A stretch of DNA of 64,000 nt from Pseudonocardia autotrophica (GTDB lineage: Bacteria > Actinomycetota > Actinomycetes > Mycobacteriales > Pseudonocardiaceae), in NCBI RefSeq assembly GCF_003945385.1, contig NZ_AP018920.1, positions 2,542,001 through 2,606,000 of the forward strand, read 5' to 3'. Shown one piece after another: positions 1 through 7,759 of this stretch. The notes beneath the pieces were generated by a model. It was not told the DNA's origin. It searched no databases and saw only the letters and a list, made by a program, of their open reading frames with translations. The position numbers and the translations under genes are program-made. Every line of letters starts with the position of its first letter. Position 1 is the first letter of the stretch.

Positions 1-81
1 CTGCGGCGGGTCAACGAGGTCCTGCGCGCGGCGAGCGCCTATTTCGCCAGCGAGATCGGCCCGACCCGGAGGTGGTCATGA
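1..81 (+). CDS. IS3-family OrfA, C-terminal fragment
   Basis: Frame 1 is open from the window edge and ends with the TGA at 79-81. It encodes about 26 residues ending in ASEIGPTRRWS, which is the usual helical tail of the IS3 OrfA DNA-binding protein. The frame of orfB is -1 relative to it and the two overlap as ATGA. That matches the IS3 strategy in which a -1 ribosomal frameshift makes the OrfAB fusion transposase. The N-terminal helix-turn-helix lies outside the window. Confidence 0.7.
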   Translation: MRRVNEVLRAASAYFASEIGPTRRWS

Positions 82-974
82 GCTTCGTCGACGCCCATGA
101 CTTCCCCGTCGGTCTCGTACTACGGGTCCTGAACATCGCGGCCTCGACCTACTACGACTGGCGCGCCCGCCGCGCGTCACCATCGCAGCGGCAGCTCGAC
201 GACGCCGTCCTGCTCGAGCAAATCGTGAAGATCCGCTCGATCAGCGAGTTCGCCACCACCTACGGCTCCCCGCGGGTCTGGCTCGAGCTGCGCCGCCAGG
301 GCGTGCACGTCGGCCGCAAGCGCGTCGAGCGGATCATGCGCGAGCACGGCCTACAGGGCGCCCACCTGCGCCGCGGCTGGAAGGGCGGCTCGACCCGGCA
401 GAACCCCGCCCACCGGCCGGCGCCGGACCTGCTCGAACGCGACTTCACCGCGACCGCGCCGAACCGCGTCTGGGTGGCCGACCTGACCCGGATCGTCACC
501 GGCGAGGGCGTGTTGTGGCTGGCCTCGGTGCGTGACGCGTTCTCCAACCGGGTCGTCGGCTGGGCCACCGACCCCCGTGCGACGACCGCGCTGGTCCTCA
601 CCGCGCTCAACCACGCCCTGCGCTCGCGGGACCTGCGCCCCGGCCAGTTGATCTTTCACAGCGACAAGGGAGCCCAGTACACGGCGCTGCGACTCACCCA
701 GCGCCTGGTCGACGCCGGTGTCGCCCCGTCGACCGGGTCCACAGGGGACAGCTACGACAACGCCCTCGCCGAGAACCTGTGGTCCACCCTCAAGATCGAG
801 CTGCTCTACTGGCCCGGCACCACCTTCACAACCCGCCGCGACGCCGAGCACGCCCTGATCCGCTACCTCGACGGCTGGTACAACCCGCGCCGGATCCAGG
901 CCCGCCTCGGCGGGCTCTCACCCGACGAGTACGAAGACGACTATCGTCGCACCCAGCGCGACGCCGACAGGTAA
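78..974 (+). CDS. IS3-family transposase OrfB (rve integrase core)
   Basis: This is a complete catalytic subunit of about 298 residues. An HTH_21-like N-terminal region (YGSPRVWLEL) is followed by the rve/DDE core. The three acidic residues appear in their usual contexts: WVADLT, FHSDKGAQYT and SYDNALAENLWSTLK. A C-terminal YNPRRIQARLGGLSPDEYE motif is typical of IS3 enzymes. Start choice: the ATG at 78 overlaps the orfA stop (ATGA); an upstream GTG at 72 is possible, but the protein is normally made as an OrfAB frameshift fusion. No internal stop or frameshift is seen, so the element could still be active. Confidence 0.9.
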   Translation: MSFVDAHDFPVGLVLRVLNIAASTYYDWRARRASPSQRQLDDAVLLEQIVKIRSISEFATTYGSPRVWLELRRQGVHVGRKRVERIMREHGLQGAHLRRGWKGGSTRQNPAHRPAPDLLERDFTATAPNRVWVADLTRIVTGEGVLWLASVRDAFSNRVVGWATDPRATTALVLTALNHALRSRDLRPGQLIFHSDKGAQYTALRLTQRLVDAGVAPSTGSTGDSYDNALAENLWSTLKIELLYWPGTTFTTRRDAEHALIRYLDGWYNPRRIQARLGGLSPDEYEDDYRRTQRDADR

Positions 975-1001
975 CCCGCACTCCGGCGAACCGGGGGAAG
1001 C

Positions 1002-1874
1002 TCAGGCCGAGGCCCATGCTGTGCCGTGGGAGTGGGTGCCGGCGAGCGTGGCGGCTTCGGTGGCCAGCCGCAGCGCAAGGTAGTCGACCAGGTCGATGCC
1101 GCTGTCGGGCCGCTGACCCTGCCACCGGATGTGGGCGGCGAAGCCGGGAAGGCAGGCCAGGTGGGCCTGCAGATAGCGGGTGCGTTGGTTGTCCGGGACA
1201 CCGAGCGCGGCCAGCGCCTCCAGGACGGCGTGCTCGGCGCGTTCGGGTAGGTGCCACAGCCGCGCCCGCACCGGCCGCGGCAAGGTCGCGTCGTGGGTGG
1301 CCAGGGCTCGCCAGGCGGGGTAGAAGCCGCGGTCGCGGCCCGGCATCCGCCAGGTGGACTGGCCCTCGTCCAAGAAGGCGGCGCACCACTGGATCGTGTG
1401 GGTGTTGAGCAGGGCGACCACGTCCGGGGCCAGTGCTTCCGCCGCGGTGTGGACCTGGCGGCGCGGCGGTGGGCCCGTGACGCCCTGGTGCAGGTCGGCC
1501 ACCAGGAGTTCGACCGGGTCGTAGGCGCGGTTGCCGAGGGTGAGTGGGCCCTGGCGCAGCGCCGCGGGGTGGCGGCGGGCCAGCACGGCACGCAGGCCGT
1601 CGTCGGTGATCCGTCCGTGCCGCCAGGCATCCCGCAGCCACGTTTCGTCCGGAGTGACTCGTGCTCCGAGCAGATCCGCGGCGATGGTGGCCGCTTCGGC
1701 GAACGGCCGGTCCAGCAGGCCGGACAACGGGTTGACCGCGATGAAGTCGGCCAGTGGCCAGGTCGGTGCCAGAAAACCGGCCGCGTCGGCGATCTCGGTG
1801 CGCACTGCCGCCAGCTGGGTGGAGACGTCAGGGACGGCATCGGGGGCGAGGTCGGTGGCGGGGCTGGTGGTCAT
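1002..1874 (-). pseudogene. dabA: dabA-like (DUF2309) inorganic-carbon transporter subunit, truncated by IS3
   Basis: The 290 residues match the start of the DabA/DUF2309 family: an early region with WPLADFIAVNPLSGL, then the characteristic TWLRDAWRHGRI segment. DabA proteins are usually about 800-1,000 residues and carry a beta-carbonic-anhydrase-like zinc site in the later part, which is missing here. The frame ends at a TGA (1004-1002) that appears to come from the IS3 terminus. The start is the ATG at 1874, with GGAGGG upstream. It follows dabB on the same strand, as in known DAB operons, where DabA works with the membrane subunit DabB to take up and hydrate CO2. As it stands the product should be inactive. 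Confidence 0.8.
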
Positions 1875-1975
1875 GGGGAGGAACCCTCCTGCGTGAGCAC
1901 GGCGATAACGGTGGCGAACAGTGCGATCGTGTGCGGCCCTGGCGACCGCACGTCCGGGGCGGTGGCTCCGGTCAC
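1871..1975 (-). CDS. possible 34-residue small ORF coupled to dabA
   Basis: Between dabB and dabA a GTG at 1975 opens a frame of 34 codons whose stop overlaps the dabA ATG as ATGA. The middle is hydrophobic (HTIALFATVIAVLTQ) and could form one short membrane helix. No clear ribosome site precedes it; the overlap with dabA is the main support. It could be a real small membrane peptide of the transporter, a leader that couples translation, or chance. I do not recognise it. Confidence 0.3.
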   Translation of the reverse strand: MTGATAPDVRSPGPHTIALFATVIAVLTQEGSSP

Positions 1976-2024
1976 AGCGGCGGATCGCTTTCCGCGGTGC
2001 CGTTGAGAGCGCGGGGTCGCCTGA

Positions 2025-3608
2025 TCACGCCCGAGGTCCTTCCAGTTGGGGGACCGGCCGCGGGCGTGGTGTCGGCACCAGCCGTGGCGGGTGCGCCCAG
2101 GTGCCGGTGTGCGTGCGCTGCTGCCCGGCTGACAGGGCCAGCACGTAGAGGCGGTCGCGCCAGCGGCGGAGACCGGTCGTGGGCGCCAGGTGGAGCAGCA
2201 GCGCGCCGGCCGCCAGCACCGCCACCACGGTCGCCAGCAACCAGGCCGGGACCGCTGCCGTGACGGCGGCGGGCAGGCTCGGGGCCAGGAACTTCGTGAC
2301 CGCGCCCACCACGGCCAGGTAGCCGATCGCCGCGCCCGGCAGCACGATCACCACCGTGACCAGCGCGCCGGCGGTTGGGAGGCGCCGCAGCCAGCCCCAC
2401 GCCAGCCGGGCAGCGGTGGCCACCGCGAAGATCAACAACGCCGCGCCCCCGGCATGCGGGGGCAGCCACCAGGCCGCCACCGTCACCGCCGCGACGGCGA
2501 CGGCCCCGGCGAATACAGCAACCTGTGCCGCGCGCGCGGGAGCCATCCGAGGCACGGGAGGAGCCACGGTGTGGCGGGCGTAGCGTTGCACGGCGGACCC
2601 CGAACCGAGGAACAAGGCGGCTTTGAACAGCCCATGCGCCACCAGGTGCACCACCGCCGCGGCGTAGAGGCCCAGCCCGCAGGTCATCAGCATGAACCCC
2701 ATCTGCCCGATCGTGGAGTGCACCAGCGCACCCTTGATGTCGGGACGGGCCAGCATGATCGCGGTGGCGGCCACGACGCTGGCGACTCCGATGGCGAACG
2801 CCAGGTGTGTCGCCACCGGCGCGGCACCGAAGATCGGCCACAGCTTCACCAGCAGCACCCCGCCGGCGTTGACCACGCCGGCGTGCAGCAGCGCCGAGAC
2901 TGGGGTCGGTGCCGCCAGGGACGCGGGCAGCCAGCGGTGCCACGGCAACTGGGCACACCGCGCGGCCGCGGCAACCACCAGCGAACAGGCCACCGCCGTG
3001 CCCACCGCGCCGCCGACCGCCACGTCGCCTTGGTGGCGTAGGTCGAGATCACCCCAGGCAGCGACCGCGAGGACAACCCCAACCCACAACGCGGCGTCCC
3101 CGACGAGGACGGCACGTGCGGTACGGCGGGTGGCGTCAACGGCCGACGGAGCCGGCCGATACACACCCACCAGCCGACACAAGATCACCCCGGTCAGCGA
3201 CCACGCCACCGCCAGGGTGACAAGAGTCGCCGCGGTCACCATGACCGTGGTCGCGGCGGTCAGCGCCCCAGCCGCGACAGCGAACCTGGCCGCCGCTGGG
3301 TCACCACGCAGGTAGCGGCGGGCGAATGCCTGGACCACGGCGCTGACCGCGCACACCAACAGCAGCACGATCGCCCCGACGTGGTCGAGCACCAGCCCGG
3401 TCCAGGCTCGCCCGTCCGGGTTGGCCAGAACCATCGCCACCGGCCCGCCGTCCGCCACCGTCACGGCTAGCGTCCCCGCCAGCGCGGCGGCTAGCACTGC
3501 CGCGCCGGCGCCCAGCGCGGGCGCCAGGGCCCGCAGGCAACGGACCGATCCGGCCGCGGCCGCGACAGCGGGAAGGGCCACCACGGCGAGCAGCAACACC
3601 CCCGTCAC
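2025..3608 (-). CDS. dabB: DabB-like membrane subunit (NuoL/MrpA-type) of inorganic-carbon transporter
   Basis: The product has 527 residues, strongly hydrophobic, with about 13-14 membrane helices of the proton-conducting NuoL/MrpA family. Hallmarks are [17 protein letters not shown] and [17 protein letters not shown], the conserved helices of that family with their Lys and His residues. No other Nuo genes are nearby, and a DUF2309 gene follows directly, which identifies the DAB-type inorganic-carbon uptake pair rather than complex I. The start is the GTG at 3608, 9 nt after GGAGG and overlapping the preceding gene by GTGA. The C-terminal 40 residues are basic and proline-rich. It is intact, but its partner DabA is broken. 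Confidence 0.85.
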   Translation of the reverse strand: MTGVLLLAVVALPAVAAAAGSVRCLRALAPALGAGAAVLAAALAGTLAVTVADGGPVAMVLANPDGRAWTGLVLDHVGAIVLLLVCAVSAVVQAFARRYLRGDPAAARFAVAAGALTAATTVMVTAATLVTLAVAWSLTGVILCRLVGVYRPAPSAVDATRRTARAVLVGDAALWVGVVLAVAAWGDLDLRHQGDVAVGGAVGTAVACSLVVAAAARCAQLPWHRWLPASLAAPTPVSALLHAGVVNAGGVLLVKLWPIFGAAPVATHLAFAIGVASVVAATAIMLARPDIKGALVHSTIGQMGFMLMTCGLGLYAAAVVHLVAHGLFKAALFLGSGSAVQRYARHTVAPPVPRMAPARAAQVAVFAGAVAVAAVTVAAWWLPPHAGGAALLIFAVATAARLAWGWLRRLPTAGALVTVVIVLPGAAIGYLAVVGAVTKFLAPSLPAAVTAAVPAWLLATVVAVLAAGALLLHLAPTTGLRRWRDRLYVLALSAGQQRTHTGTWAHPPRLVPTPRPRPVPQLEGPRA

Positions 3609-4066
3609 GCCGTCGTACCTCCCGCCGCCGCGCGCTCCGCCGCGCCGCGCGTCGCCGGGGTTCCGGTGACGTCGGTGGCGGGCGGCTCAGCGCCGGTGCC
3701 CGCCGCGGGCTCGGGGGTCGGGTCGAGGTGTTCCAGGCAATGCGGAGGCAAGGCACGCCCGTCGAAACCGCCGACCCGCACCCGAACGAAGTCATCGCGG
3801 ACCACGCAGTACAGCGACCGCCCTCGTTCCAGCTCGCGGGCGATATAGATGCCCACGCTCTGCGCGGCCCCTCGCCGCGCGCCCGGCGAGCTGGTGTCGA
3901 TCACCACGTCCGGCGGCGGCGAGCCCCACCGGTGCGCCCAGCGCCGCGACATTTCACCGGCCGCAGGCTCGCCGGCGGTCAGCACGCGCGTCGTCTCGGC
4001 GTCGACCACCGCGCCCACCTCTCTCAGCACGTTCTCCCACGGGTGCGCCATCTCCTTGTCGCCCAT
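3605..4066 (-). CDS. hypothetical protein, first gene of the dab operon
   Basis: I do not recognise this 153-residue protein. It begins with an acidic-basic mixed domain (about residues 1-110, including [14 protein letters not shown] and [20 protein letters not shown]) and ends in a low-complexity Pro/Ala/Thr tail. No signal peptide or membrane helix is seen. The chosen ATG at 4066 has GGGAGG 8 nt upstream; a GTG three codons earlier overlaps that ribosome site. It overlaps dabB by 4 bp, so it is translationally coupled and probably serves the same locus. Confidence 0.6.
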   Translation of the reverse strand: MGDKEMAHPWENVLREVGAVVDAETTRVLTAGEPAAGEMSRRWAHRWGSPPPDVVIDTSSPGARRGAAQSVGIYIARELERGRSLYCVVRDDFVRVRVGGFDGRALPPHCLEHLDPTPEPAAGTGAEPPATDVTGTPATRGAAERAAAGGTTA

Positions 4067-4192
4067 GACACCCACCTCCCAAGCACGTCACCGGTAACAC
4101 GTGTTCTAATACGCGACATGAATCATACGACATCGGTGACGTGTATTGGCAAGCGTGACTCGCGTTACCCCGGTCGAGGTAGAGTTACGGCC
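4067..4192. promoter_or_regulatory. divergent promoter region with operator-like inverted repeats
   Basis: On the minus strand TTGCCA (4152-4147) and TATGAT (4127-4122), 19 nt apart, form a plausible promoter for the dab operon. A perfect 10-bp inverted repeat, CACGTCACCG at 4084-4093 and CGGTGACGTG at 4134-4143, flanks the -10 and transcription start. A further perfect palindrome, AACACGTGTT, lies at 4096-4105. On the plus strand TAGAGT (4180-4185) sits 7 nt before the ATG of the regulator, which suggests a leaderless transcript. The adjacent winged-helix protein is the likely ligand of the repeats (inference). Confidence 0.55.
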
Positions 4193-4492
4193 ATGCAGGA
4201 GTGGATGTTTCTGACGAATCACGCCCACGTCCTGCTGTGCGTGGTGCGTGATCCACAAGCTCGGTTGCGGGATGTCGCCGAGCAGGTGGGCATCACCGAG
4301 CGGGCCGCGCAGCGCATCGTGGCCGACCTGGTCGAGGCGGGCTACCTGGAACGCACCCGGGACGGGCGGCGCAACCGGTATCGGCTGCACCCGGACTTGC
4401 CGCTGCGGCACCCCATGGACCGCGACACCGCCATCGGGCAGCTCGTGGCCCTGCTCACCGGCATCGACATCCGGTCCGGCGACGTCGCGTGA
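4193..4492 (+). CDS. MarR-like winged helix-turn-helix regulator
   Basis: This is a small 99-residue DNA-binding protein. Residues about 15-60 form a winged helix (RLRDVAEQVGITERAAQRIV as recognition region, then YLERTRDGRRNRYRL as the wing). It has no effector domain beyond a short C-terminal helix. It is divergent from the dab operon and 4 bp overlapping with the DUF6671 gene, so it probably controls both, including itself. The ATG at 4193 was chosen because a -10-like TAGAGT lies 7 nt upstream (leaderless type) and the homologous part of the frame starts here; the frame is open much further upstream, but that part is not protein-like. Confidence 0.75.
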   Translation: MQEWMFLTNHAHVLLCVVRDPQARLRDVAEQVGITERAAQRIVADLVEAGYLERTRDGRRNRYRLHPDLPLRHPMDRDTAIGQLVALLTGIDIRSGDVA

Positions 4493-5361
4493 TGCTCGCC
4501 GTGCACCCCTACGCGGGCGCACAGGTCGCACTGGCCACCCGACACGGCAAGCAGCGGGCCCTCGCTGCCGCTCTGGCGCGTATCCCCGGCATGCGCCTCG
4601 TGCTCGCCCACGACGTCGATACCGATCGGCTCGGCACCTTCACAGGTGAGATCCCCCGCACCGGGTCGGCGGCTGAGACGGCGGTCCGCAAAGCGCGCCT
4701 CGCGATCGAGTCGACCGGCCTCGGGCTCGCCGTGGCCAGCGAAGGTTCCTTCGGCCCGCACCCGGTCGCGCCGATGCTGAGTGCTGGCCAGGAGATTCTC
4801 GCCTTTCTCGACATCGCTCGGGATGTGTGCGTCCTGGAGCGCCGAACCACACCGACGAACTTCAGCCATACCACGACCCGCCGCATCGACGAGGCCACTG
4901 ACGCCTTCCTGGCGCGCGTCGGTTTCGGCGGCCACGCGGTCATCGTCCGCCCTCACACCCCCGCCGACGCGCGGGCCCCAGGCCCCATCCGCAAGGGCAT
5001 CCAGACCCGCGCCGACCTCGACGCGGCGATCAGCGAGTGCGCCGCGCACTCCACCGATGGCCTGGCTCGACTGGAGACCGACATGCGCGCGCACGTCAAC
5101 CCCACCCGTATGCGTGAGATCAGCGTGCTCGCCCACCAGCTCGCCTCGCGTCTGGCCACCCTGTGCTCGGCCTGCGGCACCCCCGGATACGGCCCGGTGG
5201 ACCGCGAACCTGGTCTGCCCTGCGGCACGTGTGGCGAGCCCACCAGCCTCACCCTGGCAACAATCCACGGGTGCGCCCACTGCCCGCACCGCAGTCGCCA
5301 CCCCCGCGATGACTGCCAACGCCGTGCCGATCCCACGTTCTGCGAGTGCTGCAACCCTTAA
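4489..5361 (+). CDS. DUF6671 family protein with C-terminal zinc ribbons
   Basis: The protein has 290 residues. The first about 210 residues form a soluble domain (ATRHGKQRALAAAL near the start, TSGFGS-like turn SEGSFGPHP, and HTTTRRIDEATDAFLARVGF) that fits DUF6671. The C-terminal third carries paired cysteines (CSACGTPGYG, CGTCGEPT, HGCAHC, CECC) that should bind two zinc ions. The start codon GTG at 4489 overlaps the regulator stop. Function is unknown. Its co-transcription with a dab-linked regulator and an extra MurF suggests a shared condition of use, not a known pathway. Confidence 0.65.
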   Translation: MMLAVHPYAGAQVALATRHGKQRALAAALARIPGMRLVLAHDVDTDRLGTFTGEIPRTGSAAETAVRKARLAIESTGLGLAVASEGSFGPHPVAPMLSAGQEILAFLDIARDVCVLERRTTPTNFSHTTTRRIDEATDAFLARVGFGGHAVIVRPHTPADARAPGPIRKGIQTRADLDAAISECAAHSTDGLARLETDMRAHVNPTRMREISVLAHQLASRLATLCSACGTPGYGPVDREPGLPCGTCGEPTSLTLATIHGCAHCPHRSRHPRDDCQRRADPTFCECCNP

Positions 5362-5417
5362 CCCGGTACATCACCCCGCGGACCCACCCCGCTGTGCGCC
5401 CGAAGGAGCGTCACCCC

Positions 5418-6806
5418 ATGATCCCCCTGACCGCCGCCGAGATCGCGGCAGCCACCGACGGCCACCTCGTCCCGGGGACCGACCCGTCGCTGCTGGTGAC
5501 CGCACCCGCCAGCATCGACTCCCGCTGGATCCACCCCGGCGGCGTTTTCGCCGCTCTCCCCGGCCGGCGCACCGACGGGCACTACCACGCTCCCGCGGCC
5601 CTCGCCGCGGGAGCCGCCCTGGTGCTGGCCTCACGCCCGGCAGCCGCCCCGGCCGTCCAAGTCGCCGACGTCACCCGCGCGCTCGGCGACCTGGCTCGCC
5701 ACGTCGCGGGCCGACTGCCGGCGACCGTGATCGGCATCACCGGGTCGAACGGCAAGACCACGACCAAGGATCTCGCCACCCAGGTCCTGGCACACCACGG
5801 CCCGGTCACCGCCACCCGGGGTTCCTTCAACAACGAACTGGGCTTCCCCCTCACCGTCCTGCGCGCCACCCCCGACACGCGCTACCTCATCCTGGAAATG
5901 GGCACCCGGGGCCGTGGGCACCTCAGCTACCTGTGCGGTCTGGTCACGCCCCACGTGGGGGTCGTGCTCAACGTCGGCACCGCCCACCTCGGCCAATACC
6001 CCGACGGGCAAGCCGGCATCGCCGCGGCCAAGAGCGAACTGCTCACCGGACTCCCCCCGGCCGACCACGGCGGGCTGGCCATCCTCAACGCCGACGACCC
6101 GCTCGTCGCCGCGATGGCCCCGCTCACCCCCGCCCGCACCCACTGGTGGAGCCAACACCCCCACCCCACCAGCGTGCACGCCCGGGAAGTGCACGTCACG
6201 CCCCACGGCCGAGCCTGCTTCACCCTGCACACCCCCGAAAGCACCGCACCCGTCACGCTCCGCCTGACCGGCCGGCACCACGTCGGCAACGCCCTCGCCG
6301 TCGCCGCCCTCGCCCACGGACTCGGCCTCGACCACCACACCATCGCCCACGCCCTGAGCGCCGCCGAACCCACCAGCGGCGGCCGCATGCAAACCATCGT
6401 GCGCGGCGACGGTGTCACGCTCCTCCACGACGCCTACAACGCCAACCCCGACTCCATGGCCGCCGCGCTGACCACCCTGAGCACCATGCCCGCCCGCCGC
6501 CGAATCGCCGTCCTCGGCGAGATGGCCGACCTCGGCGACCACGCCGCTGGCGCCCACCACCACCTCGGCGTGCTCGCCGCGCGCGCCGACCTCGACGTCC
6601 TGATCACCATCGGCACCCAGACCGCGCCCCTGATCGCCGACGCGGCTGGCACCGGGCACAGCACTCTCGACATCATCGCCGTCCCCGATAGCCAGGACGC
6701 CCACGACGTGCTAAGTCGAATCCTTCGTCCCGACGATCTCGTCCTGATCAAAGCATCCCGCGCCGCCCACCTCGAACACCTCGTCACCGCGCTCAGCAAC
6801 CGCTGA
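5418..6806 (+). CDS. murF: MurF-like UDP-MurNAc-tripeptide:D-Ala-D-Ala ligase (accessory copy)
   Basis: The protein has 462 residues, normal for MurF, which joins D-Ala-D-Ala to UDP-MurNAc-tripeptide in the cytoplasm. Domain 1 is residues about 1-95. The ATP loop is GITGSNGKTTTK at 105-116, and the central domain has EMGTRGRGHLSYL and LNVGTAHLGQY. The C-terminal domain has LHDAYNANPDSMAAAL and VLGEMADLG. The ATG at 5418 follows AAGGAG by 9 nt. It is not in a division/cell-wall (dcw) cluster, so it is probably a second copy beside the normal one. Its place behind the DUF6671 gene suggests an accessory role in wall modification. The 3' end overlaps a minus-strand remnant by 14 bp. Confidence 0.85.
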   Translation: MIPLTAAEIAAATDGHLVPGTDPSLLVTAPASIDSRWIHPGGVFAALPGRRTDGHYHAPAALAAGAALVLASRPAAAPAVQVADVTRALGDLARHVAGRLPATVIGITGSNGKTTTKDLATQVLAHHGPVTATRGSFNNELGFPLTVLRATPDTRYLILEMGTRGRGHLSYLCGLVTPHVGVVLNVGTAHLGQYPDGQAGIAAAKSELLTGLPPADHGGLAILNADDPLVAAMAPLTPARTHWWSQHPHPTSVHAREVHVTPHGRACFTLHTPESTAPVTLRLTGRHHVGNALAVAALAHGLGLDHHTIAHALSAAEPTSGGRMQTIVRGDGVTLLHDAYNANPDSMAAALTTLSTMPARRRIAVLGEMADLGDHAAGAHHHLGVLAARADLDVLITIGTQTAPLIADAAGTGHSTLDIIAVPDSQDAHDVLSRILRPDDLVLIKASRAAHLEHLVTALSNR

Positions 6807-7029
6807 ACCGGCTGACGTCGCGGCCGGTCTGGCGGCGCGGCCCGGCCGCTCGGCGGAGCCGATCCGCGATCGCCAATCCGGGCCCGTCCGGGGCAGGAAC
6901 CGAGGCCACCACGACCTCGCACCCATGCCGGTCAAAGTCACGGAGAAACTCAAAAAGCCGCCGCGCGTACCGCGCACCCGAGTCTGGCACCGCGATAACG
7001 CGCGCGGGTGCTGCCGGGCCAGCGCCGGT
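6793..7029 (-). pseudogene. C-terminal remnant of a Sua5-domain-like protein, cut by IS3
   Basis: About 70 codons remain before the IS3 boundary. The motif YARRLFEFLRDFDRHGCEVV and the end GLAIADRLRRAAG resemble the C-terminal Sua5 domain of threonylcarbamoyl-AMP synthases. The YrdC catalytic domain is absent. The remnant ends inside the murF-like gene (convergent overlap). The family guess rests on this short tail only. Confidence 0.4.
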
Positions 7030-7627
7030 TGAGTCGTCCTGGGTCTGATGGAGGCCCGTTCTATGGGATTTCGACCGTTTCGTGGTCGTCCCGTTGGGCA
7101 GCGTCGAACGCCTGCTCGAACTCGGCTGGCGGCCGGTCGTCGAGGTAGCCGTGCAGACGCGCGGTGTTGTGCCAGTGCACCCAGCCCAGCGTGGCGAGCT
7201 CGACATCGGCGACGGTCTTCCACGGCTGTTGCCGCGCAGGACCGCGGATGAGTTCGGCCTTGTAGTAGCCGTTCACGGTCTCGGCCAGGGCGTTGTCGTA
7301 CGAGTCGCCGACCGAACCGATCGACGGCACGGCGCCGATCTCGGCGAGCCGCTCGCCGTAGCGCACCGACGTGAACTGCGACCCCGCATCGGAGTGACAC
7401 CGCAGCCCGTCCAGCTCCGTGCCCCGTGACCAGCGGGCCATCTCGATCGCGTCGAGCACCATCGTGGTGCGCATGTGCGAGGCGACCCGCCACCCGACGA
7501 TCGTGCGGGAGAACGCGTCGACGATGAAACACACGTAGGCCACCCCGGCCCAGGTCGGAACGTAGGTCAGATCTGTGACCCACAGCTGGTCGGGCGCCTC
7601 GGCCTCGAAGCGGTGCCGCCGCTCATC
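7030..7627 (-). mobile_element. IS3-family element, right-end fragment
   Basis: The fragment runs from a probable terminus at 7030 (reads TGAGTCGTCCTGGGTCTGAT on the plus strand, beginning in TG as IS3 ends do) to the left end of the IS21 element at 7628. It contains only the 3' part of orfB. The other half of this IS3 is not on the far side of the IS21 element, so a deletion or recombination took place after or during the IS21 insertion. Confidence 0.65.
7061..7627 (-). pseudogene. IS3-family transposase OrfB, 3' fragment
   Basis: The 188 residues start in the middle of orfB (ERRHRFEAEAPDQLWVTDLT) and contain the DDE core: WVTDLTYVPTWAGVAYV, CHSDAGSQFTSVRYGERLAE and DSYDNALAETVNGYYKAELI, then WHNTARLHGYLDDRPPAEFE. 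The N-terminal HTH part is missing because the IS21 element begins at 7628; the open frame further upstream (to 7792) reads through IS21 terminal DNA and is not transposase. It differs in sequence from the IS3 transposase at the left edge of the window, so it is a separate element. Confidence 0.85.
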
Positions 7628-7759
7628 TGAAAGTGACCACTGCTGATCAGTGGAAGTGACCACCCTTGCGACCCGCCGACTGAGATCCACCACCAGTAGG
7701 CGGGCCCCCTCGACGCTCCGGTTGAACCGGCCGGAAGTCGTCGAGGGAGCCCACTCGGG

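Larger units (their letters stand above)
1..1004 (+). mobile_element. IS3-family insertion sequence, right part (left end outside window)
   Basis: The stretch holds the end of orfA, a complete orfB and a probable right terminus. IS3 elements end in 5'-TG...CA-3'. The sequence near 981-1004 (CTCCGGCGAACCGGGGGAAG then CTCA) ends in CA and abuts the truncated dabA, so the element probably stops at 1004; this end is inferred because the left inverted repeat is not in the window. The element interrupts the dabA reading frame on the minus strand. Confidence 0.75.

Noticed and set aside
5631..6704. Long minus-strand frame of 357 codons across the MurF gene
   Set aside because: It is antisense to a clear MurF and has the Gly/Val/Ala-rich composition of a shadow frame.
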